Notes: generated by a model from the sequence alone, not told the origin. Counted from the stretch's first letter, positions 17,056 through 27,606 are shown. The stretch: DNA of 64,000 nucleotides from Streptomyces vietnamensis (GCF_000830005.1 NZ_CP010407.1:7080001-7144000); one strand, 5' to 3'. Numbers and translations are program-made.

Positions 17056-18129
17056 TCAGACCCAGTTGACCTCCGCCTTCGCGAGCAGCGGGTCCTCCAC
17101 CAGCTCCCACAGCGGGACGGCGAAGTTGCCCGTGCGGTAGCGGCCGCCGAAGTGCAGTCCGAGGACCCGGTGGTCGACGAGGTCGAACACCGGGGAGCCG
17201 CTGTTCCCGCCCAGCGTCGAGCAGTCGTGCTTCATCACCAGGCCACCGGGGGTGAAATCGGTGGCCGTGCCCGGCTGGAGCCGCTTCACGTTGTAGACGT
17301 CCATGAAGATCCGGCGCATCGACTCGGGCTCGTTGCGCCGGCCGTCCCAGGCCGGGTAGCCGATCACGTACACCGGCCGGCCCGGCAGGTCCGCCGGCCC
17401 GTCCGCCGCCACCGCGAGCGGCGTCGGCAGGCCCTCCTCCGCCGCGGGCTCGACCCGCAGCAGCGCCATGTCGACGTCGGGGTGGATGCCGATGACGTCG
17501 GTGATCTCGTACGGCACCGAGGGCCCGGGCGGCCCGCCCGCGACGGGCAGCTCCTCCGCCGGGTCGACGCGCGCCGACATGCCGAACTCCAGGGTCCAGC
17601 GCTCGCCCTCGAACCGGCTGAACTCCGCCGCCACGTGGCGGTTCGTCATCACCGTGCGCGGGCCGACCAGGAAGGCCGTGCCGATCCAGTCCAGGCTGGG
17701 GTGCCCGGTGACCTCGACCCGGCCGACCCGCAGGATCGAGTCCCGGATCGCCGGCCGCTGCGACTCCAGGACCGCCCACTCGTCGTGCTGCGGGGCGAAG
17801 TCCTGGCGCTGGACCAGGATCGCGGGCCGGCCCTCCAGAAGGACGATCGCCTCCACGCCGAAGGTCTCGTCCCTGTCGAGCTCGTCCTCCCGGTGCGCGG
17901 CCAGCTTCTCCAGGCCGGTGACCCCGGCCTCCAGGACGCGGGCCCGCTCCTCCCGGGCGAAGCGGGAGATCTCGGTCGCCGGTGCCACATCGGCGGGGAG
18001 TTCGAGCGCGGACTCGGCGATCTCCGCCTCCAGCTGCGCGCGCACCCGCGCGGCGACCTCCCACAGATCGTCGAAGATCCGCTCGGCGCCGGTCGCCACC
18101 GGCGACACGTTCCGTGGTCCGTTCGGCAT
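17056..18129 (-). CDS. Stand-alone trypsin-like serine protease of the STAND locus
   Basis: The 357-residue protein has a helical N-terminal region of about 100 residues without a signal peptide, then a trypsin-fold domain. Candidate catalytic residues are His in TNRHVA (about 161), Asp in DVDMALLRV (about 219) and Ser in GGNSGSPVFD (about 308). The lack of a signal peptide indicates an intracellular protease. It starts six bases after the stop of the giant STAND gene in the same direction, so the two form an operon. It could be an effector released or cleaved on activation of the STAND protein, or a processing partner. Family certain, role inferred. Confidence 0.87.
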   Translation of the reverse strand: MPNGPRNVSPVATGAERIFDDLWEVAARVRAQLEAEIAESALELPADVAPATEISRFAREERARVLEAGVTGLEKLAAHREDELDRDETFGVEAIVLLEGRPAILVQRQDFAPQHDEWAVLESQRPAIRDSILRVGRVEVTGHPSLDWIGTAFLVGPRTVMTNRHVAAEFSRFEGERWTLEFGMSARVDPAEELPVAGGPPGPSVPYEITDVIGIHPDVDMALLRVEPAAEEGLPTPLAVAADGPADLPGRPVYVIGYPAWDGRRNEPESMRRIFMDVYNVKRLQPGTATDFTPGGLVMKHDCSTLGGNSGSPVFDLVDHRVLGLHFGGRYRTGNFAVPLWELVEDPLLAKAEVNWV

Positions 18130-18135
18130 GGTCGC

Positions 18136-21100
18136 TCACCTCGGCTTCGCGTTCGCTTCACCCCGGGCCGGCCGCCCGGACTGGCCCGCCATGATCTCCT
18201 CGTACAACTCCGGCCGGAACTCCCTGAGATGGGCCAGGATGCCGCTCATCTGGGTGCCCACGTTCACGAACTTCGTCCGGCCGCCCTGGAACTCGACCTC
18301 GTCCACCTTCCGCGTCCCCCGGTGCAGCCCCACGACCGTCCAGTCGTCGAGGCAGACCGGCGATCCCGAGGAGCCGCCGCGGGTGTCGGTGAAGTACAGG
18401 ATGTCGTGCTCGTCCGCCCGGTAGACCAGGTTGTTGCGCAGTGCCACCCGCTTCGGCAGTCCGCCCGGGTGCTGGATGATGTTGACCGGGACGCGCTGCC
18501 GCTCGCGGACGAGCAGCGGCCGGGTGGCGACCCGGAGGGTGGGCCGCTCTCCCTGGTCGGCGGAGAGCCGCACGATCGCGTAGTCGAGCGTCGCGTCCCA
18601 GGCCGCGAGCTCGCCCGCCGTCGCCTCCGGCGCGGCCGCCGCGTTCTCGACGAAGTCGAAGCGGGAGCGCGACATGAGCGCCTGGAGTCGCAGGTCCTCG
18701 TCGCTCACGTACGGCCGGACGCCCGACTCCCACGAACGGGCCATCACCACATGGTGGTTGGTGATCAGCAACCCGGGGGCGATCATCCAGCCGGTGCCGC
18801 CGTGCGGGTACGAGGGAAACAGCGGCGCACCCGACTCGTACGGCGGGATCCGCAGCAGCGCCACGGAGGCACCGGCCCGGATGCCGCCGTGCAGGAACTC
18901 GTACGGCACGGTGTCGTCCTGGAGGACGATCTCCTCCTTCAGCTCCCCGGGCATCATCTCCGCCGGGAGCTCCGCCTCGCCGGTGATCTCGCGGGCCACC
19001 GAGTCCAGGGCGCCCTGGAGGACGGCGCGCGGGCCCGGCTCGTGGGTCTGCTCGATCGCGTTGTGCAGCCAGATCTCCAGCGGCACCAGACCGTCGAGGA
19101 GGCGCTCGACCTGGTTCATCGCGTTGAGGTCCGCGTGGGCCTGCTCCAGGGGGTCGTCGAGCGGCTGGAGGGTGGCCGTGAAGTAGCCGGGGATGCCCTT
19201 GAGCAGGGCAGGACGCAGGGCCCGGTCGGCGAGCCCCGCCGCCAGGGCGGCGTTGCGGACCCGCACCAGCTCCTCCTGCGGCAGGAACGGCACCTTCCGG
19301 AGCGCGGCCCCGGCGGCGTTCGGCGGCGGTTGCGTCCACAGGCCGGTCCTGGGCTCCTGCTCCGCGCCGTGTCCGGCCGGGGCGGCGGGGGCGGTTCCGT
19401 GCGGGGACGGGCCCTGGTCCATCGCGGAGGCCACCCCGAGCAGCAGGTCCCCGCTGCCGTCCCGGAGCGTCAGCGCCTGCCGGGCGACCGCGTCCAGGGT
19501 GCCGCGCCGCCGTGCCTCCCGCAGGTGCCGCTCGATCCGCTCCAGGTCCGGACGGTCGGCACCCGGGGACGGCTCCGCCCCGGCGGCGGACTCCAGGATG
19601 CGGGTCAGCGGCACGCGCAGGCCGGGCTCGTCGGTGAGGGTGGTGTCGAACCAGCGGGCCAGCTCGGTGACCACCGCCTCCTCGTCCGCGGGGAGCCCCA
19701 CGAGCCGCAGCGTGTGCTCCAGGAGCCTCGGGTCCGCCCGGCAGGCCGTGGCCGCCGCCGTACGCGCGAGCGAGGGCTGCCGGGCCAGGTCCGCGTCCGG
19801 CATCCCGCGCAGCGTCCGGGCGAGCCGCTCCTCCGCCGGGGCGGAGTCGCCGTCCGCGAGCGCCGCGAGCCGCGACCGGGCGACGAGCACCCCCAGCGAC
19901 TCGAAGCGCAGCCCGAGGCCCGCGGCGATCTCCTCCGCCTCCTGGAGGTCCCGGTCCGCCTCCGCGAAGTCGCCCGTGTCCTGGGCGAGCCGCGCCGACA
20001 GCTGGAGCAGTTCGAGCTGGGTCTCCGCGCAGCCCGCCTCCTCCGCCCGGTCCACGGCCCGCTCGGCGCCCTCGCGCGCCTCCGCCGTCCGCCCGGAGCG
20101 GGCGAGGGTCTCGGCGAGCAGCGCGTGCAGCCTGCTGCACGGCGTCCACGGCCGCCGCTCCTCGAGCCGCTGCGCGGCCGCCTCCACGTACCCCTGGGTG
20201 AGCAGGTCCTCGACCTCGCGCGCGGCGATCCGCTCCCAGTCCTCCTGGTCGGCCTCGGTCATGATCTGGTCGGGCACGTGGCCGCCGATCCTGCCCAGGA
20301 GGAAAGCGGCCGAGCGGTGCGCCATCTCCCGGTGCGTCGACCCGCCCAGGTAGGGCGCGACGCCCGGCTCCCAACGGGCCTCCACGGTACGGGGGTTCTC
20401 GCCGAGCCGGAGCCGGTGGTAGATCTCCTCGGCGCGCTCCCGCAGCCCCTCGCGGACCGCGTAGTACGCGACGGCCCTCCGGTCCACGGCCCGCATCAGA
20501 TCGGTCCGCGCGCTGTCCGAGAGGCGCAGCATGATGGCCCGCAGATCGGTCCGGTGCCGGATGGCCCCTGGGCCCGCCGACTCCATCAGGTCGACCCGGG
20601 AGGTGAGCAGCCCGTAGAGCCTGCGGGCCTCGCCCGCGCTCTCGACGACCAGTCCCGCCGGCCCGGCCAGGACCTCCCGGATCAGATCGGGAGTGATGAA
20701 GCGGAGGGCCAGGCCCGCCTGCACGAGGGCCCGGACGTCGTCCTCCGCGATGTGTTTGAGCAGTCGGTCGTACAGCGTGCCCTGGATCAGCATCTGGTCG
20801 ACCTGCCGGTCGAAGTACCGGCGCCGGGAGGGAAGTCCGCGCAGCAGCTCGCCGAGCGAGGGGGAGTCGGCGCCCAGGGCGACCACCGTGCGGGCCGCGA
20901 GCTTGAGGCTCAGCGGATGGCCGCCGATCCGGTCCGCGAGGTCCTCGGCGAGCGGCTCGTCGTCCACCCCGGAGGACACCAGCAGGTCCACGGAGGCCTC
21001 GTGGTTCAGCTCGGTGAGCTCCATCGTGCGCGGGGTCAGGACCCGGGCCGGGTGGTCGATCGGCGCGCGCCCGGAGACGACGAACCGAAGCCGCGAGTAG

Positions 21101-23559
21101 GCGGCCCGCAGGGCCGTCCAGACGGCCCACATCCGGGCGAGGACGGGCGAGCCCCGGTACTGGGCCTCCTCGAAGGAGTCGACGACCACGACCAGCGGCG
21201 GCGGCGGGTCGCCCGGCGCCGGCCGGACGGCCTCGGCGACCAGGGACGCGACCCGGTGGGCGAGCTCCTGCTCGCGGGCGCTGGCCCGGGCGTGGAAGTC
21301 GGACGAGTAGTCGCGGCCGAGCGTCGCCCGGGTGCCGGCCAGCTCGTCCAGCTCGTCCAGCTCGTTGCGTTCGGTGCGCTGGAGCGCCGCCGTCCGCTCG
21401 CACTCGTCCGCGAGCTCCTCGAAGGCGGCGCGGTGCGCCGGGTGCTGGACGCCGAGCTGCCGGGCCGCCTCCGCGATCACCGTGGCGGGTTCGTGGACGG
21501 AGAGCGTCGGGCGCGCGAAGTCGATGTAGGCGAAGGGGAATCCGCCGGGACCGGCGGCGGCGAGCGCGTCGACGAGGAACTTGGCGAGCAGGGTGCTCTT
21601 GCCGATGCCGCCGACGCCGTGCAGCAGGACGGGCGGCTCCGCCGGCTCCTCGGGCAGCGCGATGTACGCGTGCAGGGCGTCGAGTTCGGCGGTGCGGCCG
21701 TGGAAGGTCCCCCGGACGAGCCGCCGCATGGGCTGCAGCAGCCGGGCCTGCTCAAGGCGGTGCTGCACGTCGTCGACGGCGGGCAGTCCGGTCACGCCCG
21801 GGACCCGGCTCAGCCAGAGCGTGGCCTGCAGCGCGTCGGAGAGCACCTCGACCTCGTCGCGGGGGGCCGGGGAAGATCCGGTCCCCCCGCCCGGCACCCC
21901 CGCGCCGGCCGGGGGAGGCTGGGCGATCCCTGCCGGGCCCGGGCCCGGCGGGGGCAGGCCAGCGCCCGGCGGGGGCGAGCCGGTGCCTGCTGCAGGTCGG
22001 TCCGTCCCCGCCGTGACGAGACCCGCGGCCGCCGGAGGCAGCCCCGCGCCCGTGAGCAGGGCGAGCGCCGTGCGTTCCGGGCCGGGGCCCTCGGGGCGGA
22101 GGCCGATGTTGGTCCGTAGGGCGCGCAGCGCGGCTTCGGGGCCTTCCAGGCCCGCCAGGGCCGCGTCGCGGATCTCGGGTTTCAGCGTCCACACGGTGGC
22201 CCCGGGCTCCGGCAGGGCCGTGCAGTCGTCGACGAGCTCCAGGACGGCCCGCCCGGTGGCCTGCTCCTCGCCGGGGAGCCGCAGCCGCGCGGGGTCGAAC
22301 TCCTGGAGCAGGCAGGCGGCCTCGCGGTAGGACCTGCGCAGATCGGGCAGCGCGGCGGCAGGGGCGGCGAGGCTGGTGCGCAGGGCGTCGCGCAGGACGT
22401 GACCGGCCTCGCCCGGCGGCGGTGACGTCGGCGGGAGCGCCCGGTGGAGCCGTACGGCGTCCTCCACGGCCGTGCACAGCCGCCGCATGTAACTGTCCTC
22501 CTGGGAAGACGAGTCGACGGCCCGCAGCACCTCGGCCACGGCCGTCTCCGTGAGCTCGCGGACGGTCGCCTCCTGCCCGACGGGCCCGTTGTCGGTGAAG
22601 AACTCCCGGAAGAAGGCCCGGAGATCGCCCTCGTCGGCGAGGCGCGTCGTGTCGCGGCACTCGTTCTTGCGGATCTCGTACGGGAGTTGCCGCATCGTCG
22701 TCGCGTAGCCGAGCAGCACCAGGCGGGGCACGGCGTCCGCCCGTACCGGGGTGTGCTCGTAGATGGCCCGGGCGAGGACGCCGATGCAGTCCCACACGTC
22801 CGAGTGCGGGTCGAGCCGGTCGCAGTCGTCGAGGACCAGCCAGAAGCGCTCCTCGGCGGCGGTCGCGCGGGTGACGATCCGGTGCGCCGCGTCCTCGAAA
22901 GAAGGCAGTGGATCGTTCAACCGTGTGGGATTCAACGGGATCCGCTCGGCCTCGGGACCCGCCACGAAGGCCGAGAGCCGCTCCATCAGGCGCGCCGCCG
23001 TGGACGTGCGGGAGAGGGTGACCCGGACCGGACGGAAGTCGCAGTGCTGGCCGAGGTGGCGGATCAGCTCGTAGGTGTAGGAGCGGCCGCTGTCCGGGGG
23101 GCCGTCGACGACGAGCACCGTCTGCTCCGGGTCGGCCAGGAAGCCCCGGAGCTTCTCGCGCAGCTCGCTCCGGTCCAGGAAGACCTCCGTGCCGTGCTTC
23201 AGGAGCGTGCTGTCGAACGGGTCCTCGGGGGACCGGCGCAGCCGCTCGTCCTCCCGCAGCCGGGTCAGCAGGTTCCGGGCCTCGGCGCCCTGCTCGAAGG
23301 CGTGCGGGTCGTCGATCGCGGCCAGCGCGTCGAGACCCGCGAGCACGGAGAGCAGCCGCCGCTGGTGGGCGATGTCCCGGCGGGCGGCGGCGACGACGAG
23401 CAGGGCGTTCCGTTCGGGGTCCGGGGTGAGCGGCAGGTCCTCGACGAAGTCGGCCGGCAGACCTGCGCGCAGCAGCCGTCCCCGCGGCTCGGGGGTGTCG
23501 AGGAGGTGGTCCCGCACCCAGCTGGCGACGAGCCCCCATTCGGTCTCGGTGAGCGGCAT
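18136..23559 (-). CDS. Giant multidomain STAND-type NTPase with EAD1-like and C-terminal trypsin-like protease domains
   Basis: This 1807-residue protein has a helical N-terminal domain (about 1-105). A first P-loop NTPase follows, with Walker A GPPDSGRS at 153-160 and Walker B LVLDDCDRLD. After a Pro/Gly-rich linker near 540-590 comes a second NTPase (Walker A GVGGIGKST near 648, Walker B VVVVDSFEEA near 790). Next is a long helical-repeat region, then an EAD1-like effector-associated domain (about 1424-1500, ending PLEIWLHNA). A trypsin fold closes the chain, with His in TNHHVV (about 1600), Asp in LDYAIVRL (about 1660) and Ser in GGSSGSPV (about 1729). Such architectures occur in predicted conflict systems, where sensing by the NTPase triggers the effector. 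The ATG at 23559 has AGGTG upstream. Two NTPase modules in one chain are unusual. Confidence 0.85.
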   Translation of the reverse strand: MPLTETEWGLVASWVRDHLLDTPEPRGRLLRAGLPADFVEDLPLTPDPERNALLVVAAARRDIAHQRRLLSVLAGLDALAAIDDPHAFEQGAEARNLLTRLREDERLRRSPEDPFDSTLLKHGTEVFLDRSELREKLRGFLADPEQTVLVVDGPPDSGRSYTYELIRHLGQHCDFRPVRVTLSRTSTAARLMERLSAFVAGPEAERIPLNPTRLNDPLPSFEDAAHRIVTRATAAEERFWLVLDDCDRLDPHSDVWDCIGVLARAIYEHTPVRADAVPRLVLLGYATTMRQLPYEIRKNECRDTTRLADEGDLRAFFREFFTDNGPVGQEATVRELTETAVAEVLRAVDSSSQEDSYMRRLCTAVEDAVRLHRALPPTSPPPGEAGHVLRDALRTSLAAPAAALPDLRRSYREAACLLQEFDPARLRLPGEEQATGRAVLELVDDCTALPEPGATVWTLKPEIRDAALAGLEGPEAALRALRTNIGLRPEGPGPERTALALLTGAGLPPAAAGLVTAGTDRPAAGTGSPPPGAGLPPPGPGPAGIAQPPPAGAGVPGGGTGSSPAPRDEVEVLSDALQATLWLSRVPGVTGLPAVDDVQHRLEQARLLQPMRRLVRGTFHGRTAELDALHAYIALPEEPAEPPVLLHGVGGIGKSTLLAKFLVDALAAAGPGGFPFAYIDFARPTLSVHEPATVIAEAARQLGVQHPAHRAAFEELADECERTAALQRTERNELDELDELAGTRATLGRDYSSDFHARASAREQELAHRVASLVAEAVRPAPGDPPPPLVVVVDSFEEAQYRGSPVLARMWAVWTALRAAYSRLRFVVSGRAPIDHPARVLTPRTMELTELNHEASVDLLVSSGVDDEPLAEDLADRIGGHPLSLKLAARTVVALGADSPSLGELLRGLPSRRRYFDRQVDQMLIQGTLYDRLLKHIAEDDVRALVQAGLALRFITPDLIREVLAGPAGLVVESAGEARRLYGLLTSRVDLMESAGPGAIRHRTDLRAIMLRLSDSARTDLMRAVDRRAVAYYAVREGLRERAEEIYHRLRLGENPRTVEARWEPGVAPYLGGSTHREMAHRSAAFLLGRIGGHVPDQIMTEADQEDWERIAAREVEDLLTQGYVEAAAQRLEERRPWTPCSRLHALLAETLARSGRTAEAREGAERAVDRAEEAGCAETQLELLQLSARLAQDTGDFAEADRDLQEAEEIAAGLGLRFESLGVLVARSRLAALADGDSAPAEERLARTLRGMPDADLARQPSLARTAAATACRADPRLLEHTLRLVGLPADEEAVVTELARWFDTTLTDEPGLRVPLTRILESAAGAEPSPGADRPDLERIERHLREARRRGTLDAVARQALTLRDGSGDLLLGVASAMDQGPSPHGTAPAAPAGHGAEQEPRTGLWTQPPPNAAGAALRKVPFLPQEELVRVRNAALAAGLADRALRPALLKGIPGYFTATLQPLDDPLEQAHADLNAMNQVERLLDGLVPLEIWLHNAIEQTHEPGPRAVLQGALDSVAREITGEAELPAEMMPGELKEEIVLQDDTVPYEFLHGGIRAGASVALLRIPPYESGAPLFPSYPHGGTGWMIAPGLLITNHHVVMARSWESGVRPYVSDEDLRLQALMSRSRFDFVENAAAAPEATAGELAAWDATLDYAIVRLSADQGERPTLRVATRPLLVRERQRVPVNIIQHPGGLPKRVALRNNLVYRADEHDILYFTDTRGGSSGSPVCLDDWTVVGLHRGTRKVDEVEFQGGRTKFVNVGTQMSGILAHLREFRPELYEEIMAGQSGRPARGEANAKPR

Positions 23560-23607
23560 ACCGCACCTGCCCGGCGCTCTTCGCGCAGCGCCGGTCGCTC
23601 CGGCGCC

Positions 23608-23704
23608 GGACCTGACGAGACCAGTCGTGACCTGACGAGACCGGTCATGGCCGGACGAGCAGGGCCGGACGAGATCGGTCGTGACCGGACGTGGCCGGTC
23701 GAGG
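23608..23704. repeat. Degenerate ~20-nt tandem repeats upstream of the giant STAND gene
   Basis: About five copies of a CCTGACGAGACCGGTCGTG-like unit run from 23608 to about 23704. The first two are nearly identical and the later ones decay (GCCGGACGAGATCGGTCGTG, CCGGACGTGGCCGGTCGAG). They fill most of the spacer between the nuclease stop and the STAND start, that is, the STAND promoter region. Confidence 0.75.
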
Positions 23705-23775
23705 CCAGACGGACTGGCTGATCCCTTTCATCGTTCCACCGGGCGGGGGCGGTCGCAATCGCTGTCCCGGGGGTC

Positions 23776-24669
23776 TCACGGGTGCAGCACGATGTCCGCG
23801 TACGACTCCAGGCGCCGCCAGCGCTCCTCCGGGGCGCGGAACACCGGCATCACGTCCACGTCCGGCAGCGGCCCGAACTCCAGCTCGGTGATCTCGGCGA
23901 CGTCCGAGACGGGCACCTGGTACGTGCGGAACGGGCCCAGCGGCGGCGGCGCGCCGGCCTTCGCCCCCGCCAGGGCCCGGTCCGCGTCCCGGCTCAGGTC
24001 GGGGCTCTGGTCGAGGACGTACGCGGCGGCGGCCAGCGCCCCGTCCTGGACGAACGCGGCCACCTTCCAGAACCGCATCGGCACCTGCAGCCCCCGGTAC
24101 GGCGGGTCGGAGTCCTGGAGCACCGGGCCGGTGAGGACCGTCAGCTTCCGGTCGTACTCGGCGGCGTGGTCGAGCAGGTAGTTCTCCAGGCCCTGCCAGA
24201 GCTCCTTGCCCTGGTTGAAGACGTCCGCCTGGGGAGCCGCGTTGGTGAAGTGGAAGGTGTCCGCATTGGCCAGGCCCGCGACGGCCGGCGCACCCCAGAC
24301 GGGATCGAGGCGGCGGACCAGATGGCCCCGGTCGAGGCTGTTGTTGCGGTAGATGTCGTCGCCGGCCTGCTGCTCCTCCGGCAGCCGGGGATCGAACTCC
24401 CAGACGTCCTCCCGGGGCACGTCCTCCAGGAGCTGCCCGCCCTCGATGCAGACCGCGGTCGAGGCCGCGAGCCGCCGGTCGGGCCGGAAGACCACGGTGA
24501 AGTGGGTGTACGGCAGGATCACCGTCTCGACGGTGTCCCGGACCGGGAGCGCCAGCGGGACGACGGGGCCGAGGAAGGCCTCGTCGTAGCCGGTGCGGCC
24601 GGCGAGGGCGGCACGGCGCTCGGCGGCGGACGGCCTGCCGGGAGGGAGCGGTGCATCGGATGGGTTCAT
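23776..24669 (-). CDS. DNA/RNA non-specific endonuclease (NUC1 family)
   Basis: The 297-residue protein carries the beta-beta-alpha-metal signature DRGHLVRR (about residues 112-119), whose histidine is the general base. It is followed by NADTFHFTNAAPQ, which supplies the metal-binding asparagine. This is the arrangement of the NUC1/Serratia nuclease family, which cuts DNA and RNA non-specifically. No signal peptide is visible, so an intracellular target is possible. The ATG at 24669 is preferred although its ribosome binding site is weak; a GTG at 24723 is an alternative. It is co-oriented with the STAND gene and divergent from the caspase gene, which points to an effector role. Confidence 0.87.
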   Translation of the reverse strand: MNPSDAPLPPGRPSAAERRAALAGRTGYDEAFLGPVVPLALPVRDTVETVILPYTHFTVVFRPDRRLAASTAVCIEGGQLLEDVPREDVWEFDPRLPEEQQAGDDIYRNNSLDRGHLVRRLDPVWGAPAVAGLANADTFHFTNAAPQADVFNQGKELWQGLENYLLDHAAEYDRKLTVLTGPVLQDSDPPYRGLQVPMRFWKVAAFVQDGALAAAAYVLDQSPDLSRDADRALAGAKAGAPPPLGPFRTYQVPVSDVAEITELEFGPLPDVDVMPVFRAPEERWRRLESYADIVLHP

Positions 24670-24735
24670 ACGATGTAAGTACCGCGCCGAGAGGGTCGTG
24701 CTCGGCGCCGGACCGCCGGTCACTCGAACAGACGC

Positions 24736-24860
24736 CCCGGCGTCCCCGCCCCGGACATACCCCCCGGCGTCCCTGACCGGGCATACCCCCGGCGTCCCCG
24801 ACCGGGCATACCCCGCCCCCGCACCCCTGACCGGACATACCCGCCCCCGGCACCCCTCCG
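24736..24860. repeat. Degenerate 25-29-nt tandem repeats in the nuclease/caspase divergent promoter
   Basis: Four copies and a partial fifth of a CCGGCGTCCCCGACCGGGCATA-type unit span this spacer, each ending in the GGACATAC or GGGCATAC tetrad-like tail. There are no unique spacers between copies, so this is not a CRISPR array. The block sits directly ahead of the caspase ribosome binding site (GAGGAGG). Confidence 0.8.
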
Positions 24861-24881
24861 CTCCGCACGAGGAGGCACCCC

Positions 24882-25691
24882 ATGGCCACCGGACTCTCCC
24901 TGCACATCGGACTGAACCGGGTCGACCCCGCCCGATACGAGGGCTGGGACGGCACCCTGAACGCCTGCGAGAACGACGCCCACGACATGGCGCGGCTGGC
25001 CAGGACCGCCGGATTCGAGACCACCATCCTGCTCACCGCGGACGGCACGGCCGCCAACGTCACCTCCGTGCTCCGCGAGGCCGCCGCCCGCCTCGTCCCC
25101 GGCGACATCCTGCTCTTCAGCTACTCGGGCCACGGCGGCCAGGTCCCCGACGTCACGGGCCCCGACGACGAGCCCGACGCGCTCGACGAGACCCTCGTGT
25201 TCTACGACCGCCAGTTCCTCGACGACGAGGTCCAGCACGCCTTCCGCGCCTTCGCCGACGACGTACGGATCGTCGCCCTCTTCGACTGCTGCCACAGCGG
25301 CAGCAGCATCGAACTCCCCGGCGGCGCACCGGAGGAGAGCACGGGCCGCTACATGCCGGAGCCGTGGCAGCGGCAGCTCTACGACCGCGACCGGAGCTGG
25401 TTCGAGGACCTCCAGCAGACCCTGGCGAAGGAGGCCCCCGCCGACGGGACGGCCCCCGACGCGCTCCTCGTGTCGGCCTGCCAGGACAACCAGGTCGCCG
25501 CCGACGGCCCCGTCAACGGCGCCTTCACCGAGGCCCTGCGCCGGGTGTGGAACGACGGCGCCTTCCGGGGCGGCTACCGCACCTTCCACCGGGACATCCA
25601 GCGCCTGCTGCCCCCGACCCAGAGCCCGAACCTCTACTTGACCGGCACCCCGTCCCCGGACTTCCTGAACCAGCGCCCCTTCACCATCTGA
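24882..25691 (+). CDS. Caspase-like (peptidase C14, metacaspase-type) protease
   Basis: The 269-residue protein is a compact caspase-fold protease. The catalytic dyad is His84 in YSGHGG and a cysteine in DCCHSG (Cys137 by analogy with DSCHSG). The N-terminal strand SLHIGLN and the following ACENDAHDMARLA helix are typical of C14 peptidases. It consists of the protease domain only, with no fused sensor. It is divergent from the nuclease gene across a repeated spacer and clusters with two trypsin-like proteases and a STAND NTPase. A role as activatable executioner is inference. GAGGAGG lies six bases before the ATG. Confidence 0.9.
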   Translation: MATGLSLHIGLNRVDPARYEGWDGTLNACENDAHDMARLARTAGFETTILLTADGTAANVTSVLREAAARLVPGDILLFSYSGHGGQVPDVTGPDDEPDALDETLVFYDRQFLDDEVQHAFRAFADDVRIVALFDCCHSGSSIELPGGAPEESTGRYMPEPWQRQLYDRDRSWFEDLQQTLAKEAPADGTAPDALLVSACQDNQVAADGPVNGAFTEALRRVWNDGAFRGGYRTFHRDIQRLLPPTQSPNLYLTGTPSPDFLNQRPFTI

Positions 25692-25717
25692 GGCGGGCGG
25701 TCCCGGGAAAACAGAAA

Positions 25718-25743
25718 GGCAAGGAGGGAAACCTCTCCTTGCC
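25718..25743 (+). terminator. Hairpin downstream of the caspase gene
   Basis: GGCAAGGAG (25718-25726) pairs perfectly with CTCCTTGCC (25735-25743) around an eight-base loop. It lies 26 bases after the caspase stop and just ahead of the rox promoter, so it probably ends the caspase transcript. Confidence 0.6.
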
Positions 25744-25753
25744 ACTCTCAAGA

Positions 25754-25787
25754 TATAGCGCACCGGGGGCCTTGCGGCAAGGCCCCC
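25754..25787 (+). promoter_or_regulatory. RAE-like inverted repeat with -10 element, promoter of rox
   Basis: GGGGGCCTTG (25765-25774) and CAAGGCCCCC (25778-25787) form a perfect ten-base inverted repeat around CGG. This closely resembles the rifamycin-associated element known upstream of rifamycin-inactivating and helD genes in actinomycetes. A TATAGC -10 (25754-25759) lies immediately upstream, putting the repeat at or just after the start of transcription. Its position 70 bases before rox is as expected. Confidence 0.8.
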
Positions 25788-25832
25788 GTCGTCCTGCAGA
25801 ATCTCCGCTCGAAGCCTGACTCACGGCTTTGA

Positions 25833-27284
<1,452 letters not shown>

Positions 27285-27299
27285 CCGGGGCGGCGGCGC

Positions 27300-27344
27300 C
27301 CTGACGGGCGGTACCGGTACCGGTCGACCGGGCCGCCCGTCAGG
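27300..27344 (+). terminator. Strong hairpin terminator after rox
   Basis: CCTGACGGGCGG (27300-27311) pairs perfectly with CCGCCCGTCAGG (27333-27344). The loop is itself rich in GGTACC-type dyads. It begins 15 bases after the rox stop. Confidence 0.75.
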
Positions 27345-27606
27345 CGGGAGCCGGTCTGCCGCGCCCCGCCTCGGTGGTGCCCACGGGCGGACGCAGGTCC
27401 GCCGGGCCCGGCCTTCCGGCGGGCGCGGGGTGCTTCGGCGCCCGCCGCGGGGCCGGTCCGGTCTTCCGGGCCTCGTGCCCGGGTGCTTCGGCGCGGGCCT
27501 GTCGTGGGGTGGGCCCCGGGTGGGTGCGGGGTGGTCGGTCCTCGGCCGGGGAGGCCGGTCGTGCGGGCTGCGGGGCCGCCGGGTGCCGGGGGCGGCGTAC
27601 CGTCGA
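27345..27606. other. GC-rich spacer without a recognisable gene
   Basis: No coding region is convincing here. GGGTGCTTCGGCGC occurs twice (near 27428 and 27480), and the surrounding sequence is a patchwork of GGCC/GCCG runs lying between the ends of two convergent genes. Confidence 0.5.

Noticed and set aside
17152..22119. A 1655-codon plus-strand frame opposite the STAND gene
   Set aside because: It has no recognisable domains and a Gly/Arg/Leu-rich composition expected of an antisense frame.
24736..24860. Tandem repeats resembling a short CRISPR array
   Set aside because: Copies abut or overlap in pattern without unique spacers, and no cas genes are present.
17056..25691. A gasdermin gene in the protease locus
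   Set aside because: No small pore-forming protein with a C-terminal inhibitory tail or palmitoylated N-terminal Cys is found among the frames of this locus.
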